NCBI GenBank assembly: GCA_017562135.1
Contig: QEYB01000926.1
Span: forward strand, 744,001 to 808,000
Source of the DNA: Dipylidium caninum
Lineage: Eukaryota > Platyhelminthes > Cestoda > Cyclophyllidea > Dipylidiidae
Length of the DNA: 64,000 nt
Direction of reading: 5' to 3'
This document shows positions 13,025-26,400 of this stretch, piece by piece; positions within the stretch are counted from its first letter, which is position 1; each line of letters starts with the position of its first letter. The notes under the pieces were generated by a model. It did not search any database. It saw nothing but the letters and a program-made list of their open reading frames with translations, and was not told the DNA's origin. The position numbers and the translations under genes were made by a program.

Positions 13025-13700
13025 TTACGGAAGTTGAACCTACCTTCAATTACAATACATCTATCGGGGGACAGTGATTTTCACTTAAGGACGAGTTCAA
13101 ACGTATATTTACGTCAAGCTACGGTGTACTCCTCGTGCTACGCTCTTGGCAAATGCACTTTTGTGTTGAAAAGGACAACTAAACGCACACAAACCTGACC
13201 TACCACGCCTGTGCCCTCTGCCACCAAAAACCCCTCGACTTCCTCCCTCGCTCCCAACTCTCCATTCCCCACTTCGTGTTGGGGCTAAGGGAGGGGGGAG
13301 GGAAGGGGAGGGGGAGGGGGAGGGGGAGGGTTTGACGCCTTGGTGGACAATGCAAATGAAGGTGGGTTTCGGAGGAGAGGTCATTAAAACCCTTCACTGG
13401 AGTGGAATATAGGCGGGGTGGAAAGGTGGGTGAGACGAGACCGCATCCCTTAATTGGACGAACCTACCACTTGACAGGTGGATCGTGCTTAAAGCATGGA
13501 TGCGGGTACCCCAATCACACAGCTGCCGATAGAGTTAGTTGGTGCCGAATTATTTTATTGGAGGTTGGTAATCACTTCATTTATAATCGCTGCAAGTGGG
13601 TTTGCTCGCTCTAATCGTTAAAGCGAACGAGGCGAGTAGTCGCATTGAAACATGTAGCCCCCCAATCGTAGGGTTTTAACAATAGATGATAGTTGAGATC
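13025..13700 (+). repeat. Right arm of a long inverted repeat
   Basis: About 676 bp, the inverted copy of 2289-2915. It is longer than the left arm mainly because of an expanded purine tract at 13289-13330 and a 19-bp insertion near 13530 (after GCTGCCGA) bounded by a short GCCGA repeat. Elsewhere the arms match nearly base for base, which implies recent origin or continuing gene conversion. Confidence 0.85.
13289..13330 (+). repeat. G-rich homopurine tract
   Basis: 42 nt of G and A only, made of G3-G6 runs separated by single or double A (GGGGGA repeated). It has far more than four G-runs, so it could fold as a G-quadruplex, or the complementary C-rich strand as a triplex. The equivalent place in the left arm (about 2640-2655) is contracted to a few units, so the tract is length-variable. 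Confidence 0.75.
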
Positions 13701-14419
13701 GTGCATCTTAGTTTAGGATGGCATTACAAGACCAAGTCACTGTCCCGTGGCCGTGTCTAGTTCGGCGATTGGCCTGGAATTTACGCAAGATCGATTCATT
13801 TGGGTAAAATTAATAGTTTAACGAAAACACTGTAAGGAAGGAATGAAAGAGGCGAAGTGCAGACTGATATCGGTGAGAAAATCGAGACCGTCACTTCCCT
13901 TCGGATAAAAGGGCGATTCACGGAAAAGAGCAATCTTCATACTAGTAAAAGTTAACTTGATAGCATTAACGTCCAGTCAATGCATTCTTGACCCTACATC
14001 AACGTTATTTTGGCAACGCCTCTTTGGCGGCCCAACACATGGCGCTAAGATGCTATTGATTTGCAAAGAAGAGAGTGGGATAAAGGGGGAAAGCGGGGAG
14101 ACCTGTTTCGCCGCCGAAGACGAAGGCTAAAGGCAACGATCATCGAGAAAGGTGGGACTAGATAAGCGCTTCGTGTGTACAAAAGATAAGGTAATTGAAC
14201 GCGTGCATGCACGCACACGTGCGTGCGCACAGTCGGAATGAGAAAAGCAAGTGGGATGCAAGGAGAAACAGAGTTCAGGGTAGGTAGGCAAATAAATATC
14301 AATGGCCATCATCTTTTCTCCACATTGACTCATTCTGACATACGTTTGTTTGTGTGTGCGGTGTATGTATACGTAGGATGTGTGTGTGCGCGTTTTGGGC
14401 GAGGCGTGGATGGAACTAA
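13701..14419. other. Sestrin 3' flank
   Basis: Sequence between the right repeat arm and the sestrin stop. It contains the 3' untranslated region of sestrin on the minus strand. No clear AATAAA was seen close to the stop; the nearest hexamer on the minus strand lies inside the repeat arm near 13552. Confidence 0.4.
14199..14230. repeat. 32-bp alternating purine-pyrimidine tract
   Basis: Every base from 14199 to 14230 alternates purine and pyrimidine (ACGCGTGCATGCACGC and onward), a strong Z-DNA-type tract. A second GT-rich stretch lies at about 14340-14397. Both are just downstream of the sestrin stop codon, in its likely 3' untranslated region. Confidence 0.8.
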
Positions 14420-17400
14420 TCATCGACGCGTTTGGCACTGTGAGATGGCACGCAGAGCGTAGGAAAGACAGGCCTGCTTCCTCGCTTCCATAATCATAAT
14501 CAGGATGTGGACCTACAAAACGCACAGAACCATCGAGGCTACTTATTCAACCTGAGTAGTATATAGTAGGTAGCGCCTGAAAACATACGACTTCGGAAGG
14601 ACTGAGTGCGGCAAAGACTTCACGGCCGGCAGTAGGATGGAGGGCGACCAGATCGAAAGGACGTGTGGCGCAGGCTTTCAAAAAACAGCGTTGCTCTACG
14701 GAGAGAAGTTTGAGCACTCGTTCATAGCGCAGTTCCTCGTGACAGGCGCCGAAGACGCTCTGCACGAAGAACCAAAGGGTATGACGAAGACTTGAGGTGT
14801 TCACATCGTTATACTCGTTCAGCCTGCAAAAGCGAGGGGAAGGACAGTAACACCATTGTCTTTGTTCTAGTATTATATAGAAGTACACTATCGAGCACTA
14901 ATGTTGAGCGTTGAAGTCGCTGGAACTCAAGGCTCTGAGCAATAGTCGCCAAGACCCTTCATGCTCCTCAGCATACCAGTTTAAGGGGTCGTAGTCCACG
15001 AAAGTCCATTTGTTCTATTCCCCAGCTTGATGGTGTGTCCAACACGGTTAAAGCCCAAGTCAATAAACACTCACTTCTTCAACCGGGTTACAGTACGAGG
15101 TAATAAGCCGTTCAACCAGCATTCTATTTGAAAGACACTGAAGTTGCAGTCGGCCGCCCCATAAGCATCAACAAAGCACCGTTTTCCATTTTTAAGGGCA
15201 TTTTATCAAATTATCCTCAGTTTAGACGTGTGAGTTAGACCTTAAAGCTATGCGTAGAACGCTAGTCACCGAAAGCCATCTCCACGTCTATAACATTACC
15301 TATTTCAAAAGTAGTTTGAGATTTAAAAAGTCCCTTACGTGTTGTAAGTGAGTTCGAAGGCGTTCTGGAAGGCTTCGTCGAGAAGGCTTCCCAGAGAGCT
15401 CGACAAATGGTCTACAAGAGGGCAGCCCTCCTCCATCCACGAGAACTCCTGAAAGAGTAGTTCCGAAAGTCCGGAATTCCATAGACGAAGAAGACATCCA
15501 ATGGGGACTAGGGTCGCCGAGCAGTCTACTGCTTCAGCAACCACAAAACTAAGATATGGATCCAATGTTGATCGAAAGGCTGGAGACTAAAATTTTGTAA
15601 CTTACTAAACCCAACGCCTGAAACGACATCGATAGAGTGGTGAAGGTTCCATGTGTCTTTACTTGCACGAAGGCAAGAAAAAGGAGGACGATAATTCAAC
15701 TTTTGTCTATTTCTCCCTATCTGCATTATTAATACCCTGATAACTGTCATCAGTTGAATGAGAATGCATTTCTGGATAAGAGAAGCTGATATTGGATTAA
15801 TCAGATTACATAAGGGGAATGACGATGATCTCAGACAATCTTAACCAATGAATTTTGCCTAATGCCACAGCCATAAAATTACTTGATTAACGGAAATTCA
15901 CAATGACAACGACTGCGAGTCAAGTCTACGATGTCAGCCAAAAAGGGTGAAGTCATTGCATGAAGACATAAAAGAAATGCACTCAAAGCACTTATTCGCA
16001 AGCCTTCCTAAAGGCATCTTCATGGGATAATCTGAGACCTTAATCCCAAGAGGGCTTTCTACTTTTTGTCACTATTTCGCAACAACACTGTCAAAATGAC
16101 AGAAAAAACAAGTAACTTAATCATTTGCCCCCTTTAAGGCATGAGCCAGAAGAAAAAGCAAGTTTTGAAGCACAAAATGAGAGAATACGCGTTTCTCGAA
16201 CCCAATTTAACCAAAATCATCTTCTGGGTCACAATTGGACACTTCAAGTGTGAGTGCATGTCAACTTACCGAGAGGAGGAAAGGAGGTCCCAGATAGTCC
16301 GTAAAAGAGCTTTCTGGATAGGGAAGGAACTTGGCGACAACCGGATGCTCCTCCAACTTAAAACCGTCCGGAACTACCACATTCTCACACACTCCTGACA
16401 AGGTAACTGGAAGATAAAAGGGCTGATGTTATTTTAGCTTTCATATCGAGTGAATTAACAGTTTCGCGGTAAAGAAGCGTGTTGAGGATTACGCAATAAA
16501 TGAGTAGGAAGGTACGTTGTGGCTCAGATTGGGCAATAAATAGTATGCTTCAGCGGAATGAGAATGAAGTCAACTTCATGGCCAGATTCTGCCTTTACGT
16601 CTAATGTAAAACGTAGTAGTGCTATCGCCTATTCGCCTCCGAGACCACCTACACCGGTCTTCCAGGCTATTGTCACGCTGGCACTTAACCGTCCGCAATT
16701 TCAATGTGGTGAAATAGAAGCCAAATATTTTCGCTTTCCCTATGGACCCAAGAGGAGTTGAAAGCGTTACGTGTGTTAATGCGTCAGATGCACTGGACAA
16801 AGGCCAAGATTAGGATAAAAAATAAAAGTAAAATGCATGCGTGGTAGGCCAAAAGATTTCCCTGGTGAAATGGAAGGGACGGGGAGGGGGGGGTGAGCAT
16901 TGGAAGAGGGGTGTTTCAACGCCATGCGAAAATAACAAAGCTACCGCGTTATTCCCAAAGCCAAGTCATAATCACGGCAGAAAAAAGAGCACCAATCGCG
17001 TGGACACTAGCATTTCAACTAGAACATCGCCCTGTCATAGTCAAATTAACGGGGACATGACAACAAGGGGGAGGTCGTATGTTCAAGGCGTTTTTTTTTT
17101 TTGTATTACAGACTTGTCGCATCAGACAAAGAAGCAGACAATCTGTCCCACATTATGGACGACCGGCAGTGTAACCATGCCAGCCACCGCAGGTCCACAA
17201 CCCGGATACTCCGCCATTCCCGGTAGACTCTCGGTCTCGCAGTCTCTCGTCGACAATTTGAAAGAGGACAATATTTCTCTAGCTAAACCGAACAAGGGGA
17301 ATGGCAAGAACCGGAGGATTTAGAGCTTTAACATGGTAATTCATTCATTTAGATTAACCTCCACAGTTTGCCACGAAATCGACATACTCTTTGAATGGAC

Positions 17401-20400
17401 ACTTGAAACCAAGGAAAGTCTATTACCACGGGATTTATTGCCCTATCCACTGACTAACACCAACAAGAAACTCCCGTCACTAGTCAGAGGTTAAAAGGCG
17501 AAAAGCGTAGAGAGCAAAAGGAAATTTTTGGAACAACATAAGCCACCACTCAAGAGATCCACCTCGCCAGTCTTGCGAGGCGTAGAAAAGAGGGTCTTTC
17601 CAGAGATGGTGAGTCTTGTGAGCGTATTTGCGTTTAAGCGATTAAATGGACAAGCCGCGGCCCGATGCACTTTATTATTACGTTCTGCACAAAGCAAGCT
17701 CATGAGAGAGCGAATTGAGAAGAGGAATGGAAGGCATTAGGGATTAACAAGTTGCCGGCCTTTTTCGTCCCACCTTTGTCCTTGGACCCAGGTGGTGGGG
17801 CGGACTCTGTAATAAGGCGACAGTGACGGGCCATCATAAGACTTAGAAGCTTGAGAGTTTGATTACAAAATACAATGCGACAAAATTAAATTAGGTGTCA
17901 TCATTAGGGGGAAAAAAGTTTTAAGGGAGTCTCAAGCCCCAGGTGATGTAAAATTTTTGTTCAAACAAAGATTGACGGGCATAAAATTAAATTAGTAACA
18001 ATCAAGTAACCAGTATAGAGAGTGGTGATAGTACTCACCTCGCTAAATATAAGGTTAAAGTGACCATTTACTCCTAACTTTATTAGTGAACCCTTCAATC
18101 GTCACGTCTTAAAATTCGAGATAATATTTCGCAGGGCGTTTGAAGAGATGTGAATTGTGCACGAAGAAAATACGCCAAAGGTTGACGGTACGGTTAAAGC
18201 AGAGCTTTGGAGATATCTTCGCTGCCAGCATTGAAGGGGTCTCAGACTAATACACACTAAGGCCATTTTTTGCCTAGCTCGTAAAAAGCCGTCACATGAT
18301 AAACTTGGGGACGCGATCAATCGCTCCAAAGCCCCCTCATCTCCTCGGTGAAAGGGAACCGCCAATCAACTTGGAAAAAACAACTAGGCAATATGGGTCA
18401 GGTGAGTAAAGCCTTCTGGCTACCAATAGAATTTGCATCAAGCTTGTAACTTCTTCTTTTCTGTCCATTCTTGATCTACCGAAGCGTAGATAGAGGGGAT
18501 ATTTCGGAAACTATCAGATGAATAACTTCCTTGTCAAGTAAACTGTAATCGGACGTATATGCAGCAAGACACTTGACAAATGCTTACACTTGAAACAATT
18601 AAGCCCTGAGATTGGAAGTTGGTAACATCTCGGTAGAATCAAACATGACTACCTACAAAAAAATGTCATCGGGACCTTAGAAAAGGGTGAAAGTAGAAAG
18701 CTGAATATGGTAACATTAGAATCTCTTGCCTCAGAAGAACGGGTGCACTCCCTCATCTGCATGAATTTGGTCGTCTTTATTGTCCCCCGTTTGAGTCGCA
18801 GTCTGCTTCCTCTTGTTCCGTATATAGTGTTAAAATCGAACAGACTCCGACTCCCGTCCTGACCAGTCCACGCTTATAATACCCGCGCAATGGTAAGAGT
18901 TAAGTTCGTCTATCTCCACCGCCTCCATCAATAACCGGGGTCAGTTCACTATAGTCCAGCTCCACGTACACATCGTCCGTCAAGATGAAAGTCACGCAGG
19001 CAGTTAAAGGCAACATGGTTGCGACTGTGTGCGTGCGCATATACTTGCCTACACCTGAACGCCTTGTGGTGCGCCTTGCCGACCAGTAACAAAACGCCAA
19101 ATGCGAGCAAAACACAATACCATGGATACAGGTCTATTAGATTCCCCTCTTAGGCGTACAGGATTACATGTCGCACTGCGGTGTATTGAGAACATGTTCA
19201 ATCGGTCGACGGTGGGAACCAGCTGCCCACTAAATCAACTTCATATGCATAGCTCAGTGGACCCTTTTATTCTCGCCCTACCACCTTGGGGCGGTGGCCA
19301 CTTCTGTGAGAAATAAACCGCATCAATGGTGGAGACCTGACCGACGTCTAATCGGTGGTAATTAGGAAAGTGTACCAGGAGTGATAATTGTGAAAAGTTA
19401 ACCTACTCGCCGCCGCTTGCAGCGAAGGAGGAATGCTAGCGCTATTTTGTGACAATGAAGAGTTGAACCTTTCAGCTGTTCTTAATTATACTGCAGATGT
19501 GGAATGCCTCACGAGAAGGCGAAGGAAGCCAACATTTAACTTGTTTCAGCACGACCGACGAAACTGGAAATATAGTCTTGACAAGAGGCTGGCTGTTCAA
19601 GCGCACCGATAAATCTTACTAACGAGGATGCCTCTCCAGTTAAGTCTCAGTTCAAAAGTAGGTAAATGAAACATCTGCAAACACGCAGCAGTAAAAGCTT
19701 AAGCTGGAAAACAAAAGTAGTCACGATCCCTCAGAATTAATCACTTCGGCTAGAGTGATATCTTCAAATCCCGATTAGAGCTGAACTCTATTGATATTTA
19801 CTTGCGGTCTGTGTTTTGAGCCACAAAATAATAAGAGGTCTCTGGCAGTGAGGAGCAGAAATCGAAAGTGTATCAAATATCAAGTCCAGACTCACGTTCA
19901 GCAGTGGATCTAGCATAGGACTGAAAGATCTCGGCTACCATCTCCTCGTCTCCATTACCATCCCACTCATCAGATTCCGATTGAAGGAGGTTGAAAAGGT
20001 CCTCTGAGGCTCTTGCTTGGCGATCCTTGTAGCACTTTTCGTTTGCCAAAATCTAAAGCGAGATAAGATAATAATTCCATCGGATTAATATAAATGGAAC
20101 ATCTGTAAAATTGCAATGAAGAAATACTAGAAAGACAACCATGCTTTTTGCAAACGGAAATTGTTTTAGAAGTAGGAAAAGGCAACCTCCTGGCTTCCAT
20201 TAGAGTTAGATATAAGAAAAAATTAAGTGTCTCCGCAGTGCCGTTCATTCATTACAGACTAGAATAAACAACCCAACAAAGGCTTCTTAAAGGCGGTCAA
20301 CCTGGAAACTTTTGCTTTTTGTTAACGCTTTTCTCAAAGGAGATGCTTCAAAGAGTTCACTTTTAATTTCTTCGTCATCACCAAGGGCGAAACAACAAAC

Positions 20401-23400
20401 CCCAATCAGACGCTCTCCAACGGCGTTTAGAGCTACTTTCCATAATTCTTGTAGGATTTCTTTCGACCCGTCGTTAGTTGCTACCATGTAGAAGTCATAA
20501 ATGTTAAACGCTCGGCTTCCGCAGTGTAGAAATTGGTGACTGTGATAAGACGGATAACTAGAGAGAACCAACTTTTCCAGATCACTTGTCGTCTTGTGAG
20601 GATCTCGCCGTCAGGCAAATCATTACGACGGAAACATCGTCACTTCAGTTTACGACGGAAACATCGTCACTTCAGTTTAACAAATCAACTGAGAAGTTAC
20701 ATCTTACCTATAAATTCCAGATCTACATAGTCGGACGAAAGAGAAAAATCAAGGTCAGAATGGTTGCCTCATCTATTTGCCTAAGTTAATCACGTCAACC
20801 AGCCAGGTACTCCAAAAAGGTATTTTATGATAATCTCTATTTCCCAAGAAAGGGCACTAGTGCTTATAGACAATATTAGGTAGTCGAACAAAGGAGTTTG
20901 GGACCACGGCGGACAATTAAGGTTTTAATAGTGCTCAAAGAGCTAAACAACAAGATCACTGTCCGGCAAAAGCTCCGGTAGCAGTTTCACAGAGGTGTGA
21001 CGCGTCCGCCCACCTCGTAATAGAGGAAGGGGTTGGAAAACGATTTCTTTGGGAGACGAAAGGATTGAAAGGGGAAGAGAGGGGGCCAGAAAAGCAGACT
21101 TCTACACTAACCTAGAAAAGACAGAAATCTTGCAGTCGTGTTTTCTTCTAAAGTACATCGAATTATGGCATAAAGCCTATGCATATGTGCATAGACACAA
21201 GTTTGTGAGGAAGTTTGAAGTTAGAATAGCCCCAGAATATGAAAAATGCCACTCTCGTGCTTAGGGAACGACGAGAGAAATCACCCACGCCATGGACGCA
21301 AAATATGGTGCCCTTGACACAAGTAAATAATAACACCAAAAAAACAACATTGAAACCAACTTCCAGTCCAATATGGTGTTCGGGTCCTGGAGAAGTCGAT
21401 ACAATGAAAGCTGAGGTAAGATCATCTTTTTTTACGAAGTAAAGTTCCCAGTGTACTTTTAACATGAATACGTTGACAAGACATTCCAAAAATTCACAAT
21501 TAACAGAAAACTCTGATCCTCAATGGTCCATGAAGTAGTGCAATCAAGTGAAGGGTAAACGAAGACTTCAGGTTCCGCTTAATATTTCATACCAGATTTT
21601 GGCTGATAATTGTAAATTGAAGACGACTCATTTGTTGCTTAGTGTAAATCGCTTGCGAAATTAAGCAGGATTCTGAATATCTTCTAGTATCACTCGACAA
21701 CCTCAAATAAGTTTGATAATACAACACTCGGATTGTCATATATGCAATAAATTCGGTTAGTAGGGTGTTGAAAACGTCGTCTAAGAACGGAAAAACAGAG
21801 GTTGGGCAATTAAGAAGGAATTTCACTATCAACAGCTAGAGTGCGGTTCGGATTGTATGATTTCCGCGGTCTTCACTCCTCGGCTAGCGGTCGTCGGCTT
21901 GAAAAATTTGGGTCGATAGAGGCTCCCTGCACTCTGCCCCTTTGTATTAAGAATATCGCTAAATTAGAGAAATTAATGCCTCAAGACATTAGAAAACGAG
22001 TAATTATTAAAGGTCATCACCACTGCTAATTCTTTCTTTCTCTCCCTCTCCGTGCCTAACAATGACGAAGCATTCGTTTCATGGAAATGAAGTAATATGA
22101 CACCAATAACAGACGCAAGTAATGAATACCGCAGGAGGGGAAGAAACATCCACTGTCGCGAGTTATATTTCACTAAAATCGAGTCCTTCCTTCCGGCTAC
22201 ATTTGAAATTAGCACAATTTGTCGCAAATGCCCAACTTCAATAATGACAACAATCACTTAAAAGAATACATATATTCTCATGTTTTAGATAAACAACACC
22301 TATGCAGTAAGTAAACTTCATTAGAGCAAAAAGCGGTAGCTTTACTGTATAAATCAAGAAATATTGCGCATTAGTTCGGATTGGGGGAAGATGTTGAAGG
22401 GAGGAACGTACGACAGCCTTGTCTTCCGATTTGAGAGCGCTGAAGGCAGGAGGCGAATCGGTGACGGCAACAGTGGAGTAGACACAGGGCTGGTAGGGTG
22501 AGGGACAGATGTGCTCCAACTCAGGCCTCACAGCAGCACCGAAGATGAAGCAGGCCAGTGCGTGCACATGCGTCACTATGGCAACAGCATGCATCAATTC
22601 GGAGAGGGAGAGCTTCTCAATTCGACCCACGGCCTCGTCGCCACGAGTTAGCTGGTAGATGTCATCCTGCAGTGTGAGTTCGACGTACCCAAATTAGACA
22701 CAGTCTGGTCTCTACCATCCAATTACAACGTTGCCTCGAGATATCAGAAATGTGTGACAGTTCGAAAAAATTGATAATACTTCCAATAGCATAAATTAAA
22801 CAAAAAAAGATGAATTGGCGCCAAGAATTCCAGTTTTCGAAGGTCTGCAATATTAATCAAGCCCTTATTAATAATCGGAGCTTTTCCCACATATTGGGAG
22901 TGGATTGGAAGGTATATCACTGCGAGTGGTGATCTGCACCCTCAATTATTTGCCCCATTCAAAAGCAATCTCCCAGTAATTAACACTTCGTGGAATTGTT
23001 TTGTAATTGTTCATCACTGGGGTCGATGAAATTGGGGGATAAAGGAATATGTTGGAGAAATTGCATTCCAAATGAGAAATAAAAAGGTAAAAATTGTATA
23101 AGGAGGCCTGTTGTTGCGTAATGTCTAGGTCCAATCAGAAAAATAACCGATTCATAAATTATCAACACACACCCTAGGCACATAGACCTAAGGACAGTAG
23201 CGAAGTGTTTCAATCAGCACTATATCGTTTGGCGCAAAGTGTAAACAGTCTCACTCACCGCTGTAATTTTCCAGGGTGAGTGGGCCAAATTACGGTTGAG
23301 CTGTTTTAATTGGAACCACCGAGACGGCGCCTGTGACAAACTCTCAAGCCAGCCGCAATCACCACCAGCTTGGAGGAAGTAACGTGTGAAGAGGCAGACG

Positions 23401-26400
23401 AGTTGGGGACAGCGCAGCTCCGCAGCCGCCTGGGGAAAAATAAAGATGGAGATAGAAGGGAGGAGGCGAGTTGAGCAGTTGCATATATACGCTGCACAAT
23501 GCTGAGATTCAAAATTGCCAGTAGAAATGGTTGAAAATATCATGCCGATAACCGGATCTGGTAACACAGCAAATGACAAAGATCCTCTTCGTTGCAAGAA
23601 TGATCTCCTTAATGCAAACGCAACAGAAGGAAAGGAACTACTCTAACCAAACTAGAGTATTCGGCTGACTGATAAAGTTTTGCCACTTACTAACTTAACC
23701 TAGGCAACCGGCTAAAGGCAGCACAAAAGGGTCAACAGATGTGGTAACTAAGAGAACCGAACTTGAGGACAAAGATCCAAATATCACCACAGCAACATTT
23801 CAGACTACGGTAGGAGGATTAAAGGTTGATACTTTTACCACTCTGCCACAGATAATCCCCTTGGTTGTGGTGCGTAGACATCGCCTGTCACAATGACAGA
23901 GGTAAAATTACCACTGTCTGCGCGTTTGTGTAAAACAATCTGTGACTAATTTGGCCGTTTCAATAAACTTTAACCAATGGATATACCTACAACTTGGTAT
24001 CTACGGAAAGACTCGATCACCGCGCCATATGGTACAGGTCGTCAAAATAATAAGGTCAATCGTTGACCCACGAACAGACGGGTGGAGTGCACTGACATTT
24101 CCCAGACGGACAGAAATTACTCAGTGCCAAATTTCCGTTCATGTTCCTAGTTCATTACTACAATTCTTAGTGTTTACTCTCAATCAGACCGCTTGGACGC
24201 GGGTGTCTACAGCAACAGACAGGCACAGTTGAACGTTTCAAATTAGCATGGGGAAATGGATGAACAGTTAGAAATGAAATGCCTTCTTTCTTAGCCACCC
24301 CTCACGTATAACAATATACGAGAGTAGATGGGTTCTATGATACATTGTCATAATGAATAATTAGCCCAGAGAGGTAGTGCCACGATAAAAGAGGTAAAGC
24401 GAGAAGACCGAAAAGATTAAATAAGATCTAATACTCGTTTCCGTATTTGAAACGCTTCAACCGCAGTTGGAATGTAACGAACCCCATGAGAAGTAAATTA
24501 AAGTACAAGAACGATAAGACCAAATGATCTTCATTATGAGGGAAGTGCCCGAACGATGATGGTAAAAAAAGTGACACGCAATAATTACTAAGTTTTGTTG
24601 TCAGAGCTCTTCCATGGCGTACGGAAAAAATTGTGGGGAATCTTCAAAGCAACAATACTAAGCTGACCCAATTCGCCTTGTGAAGTTGGAATTTGCGAGG
24701 AAGAAAGTGTGATGAAGGTCACATAAATCGGCGAAGGTCACTTCCTTCTGTTAGATGTTTTTGTTGACAATAAAATGCATGCTGAACTTAGGGGAATGGA
24801 GATGTCCTATCCATATTTGGTACGGCAGTTTTCGAATTGCTCACCCCAGCTCGTCGGCAAATAAATCAGCCCATTGAGAAATAGTAGTCACAGCGTTAGA
24901 AAGGAGGATGTTGAGATGTAGACCCAAATACCCTGATTAAATTGTAGATAAAAGCACGGGAAAGTTACAAATTCCAGATGGAATATGGCAAGGCGTCAGA
25001 CTAGGAGAGAAAATTCATTAATGATCAGCTAAGCGGCGTGGGTTTGAATCGGAATCTCACTCACATCACCCCCACAACACCACTTTTCAACCAAACCACA
25101 TAGACAGACTCCCCATTGACTAGTGATCGTCGTAAGTGTCGGAAATAAACGACTTATTATCGCACCGTTGTTCACATGTGGTGAGTAAAGACTAATCCAT
25201 CCAGTGCCCTATCCTGCTACCCCCCTTCGCCAGCGTCTGAGATGTAAACCTCAGTGGATGGACTGCATGCTGTACAGACAGCCGACTCCGTTGCCATGGC
25301 GAGTAGCATGGAGGAGAGCGCGGTGTTAACCAGAGATAGGCAGACAGCCAGGCGTCCGAGAAATCGGACAATGTTCGTCTCGTGACGAGGAATGGTAGAT
25401 TGATAGGATAAAATCTAACAACCACACAATAGGGAGCCTTAGGAGAATTGCACGAATGTCACGTGTATTATTAAAAAAAAATGAATACGCTGCGCCAAAC
25501 CGAAAGATGTGGGGAGGGGGGGGAGGAGGAGGAAAAGCAATGGAGATTGTATATTCGGGAGATAGACAACAAAATGGCAGCTGAGATGGCACTGCGGCGA
25601 AAATGTCGTAGATAGGGGGTTGAAAAACATCAAAAGACTAAAAGCGATTAATCAAGGAGGAAATCAGACCTTAGGACCTTGTCCACCAAAAAGCAGCATA
25701 CCATAACATTACCACTTTAAAGTGTACATTGATAAATTCTACCCACCAAGAACTTAGCAGTTCGTTTAGCACCTTTCACGGCAATAGCAAACGTCTTTGT
25801 AATCATACTCCTTCCAGTCACAATCACTGAAACCGCTTTTAATACGTCAATTAAATTCGAGATTTATGCAAATGAAGAACAAAGGAAGTTTTACAATTTT
25901 CCTCGCATTTTTACCACCCTGAACTATCAGTCACCTGAATAATTTTCTGATTATGGGTAATATCAGTCGCCCAGGAAGGAGTAGAGAACGTACGATAAAA
26001 GTAAACTGCATTTGGCGGTGAATACGACCATCTGCCGCGTGAAGGAGAGGGCAGAGACTCATCAATGGCAAAACAGACTGGTTCAGAGTCCAAATCGTAG
26101 ATACTCAGTCGAGCCATGGATGAATATACTATGACGCCGGTTACATTGGTGAAAAATCCAAAAACCGACGGCCGCTCCTCCAAAAAACGTTAGATTTTTG
26201 ATGTTACCGTCCCATTTCCCTTTTTAATATAGATGAGCGCAGAATCTCAATTGAGGCATGAGCTATTAACTCCTGAACTGTACTAGTGAGACTCGATTTG
26301 AGTCAGGAAATTGTGTACCCCATCACCTAATTACAAGGAATGCGACTTGGATAGGCGCCAAGCTAAAATAGATATATCTCGGACAATCTCCAGTTCAAGC

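Noticed and set aside
20287..20571. Resemblance of a GERLIGVCCFAL stretch to P-type ATPases
   Set aside because: Weak and isolated; no phosphorylation motif or membrane segments nearby, and it lies in a sestrin intron.
25020..25070. GGTTTGAATCGGAATC resembling a tRNA B box
   Set aside because: No matching acceptor stem, D arm or anticodon arm could be built around it.
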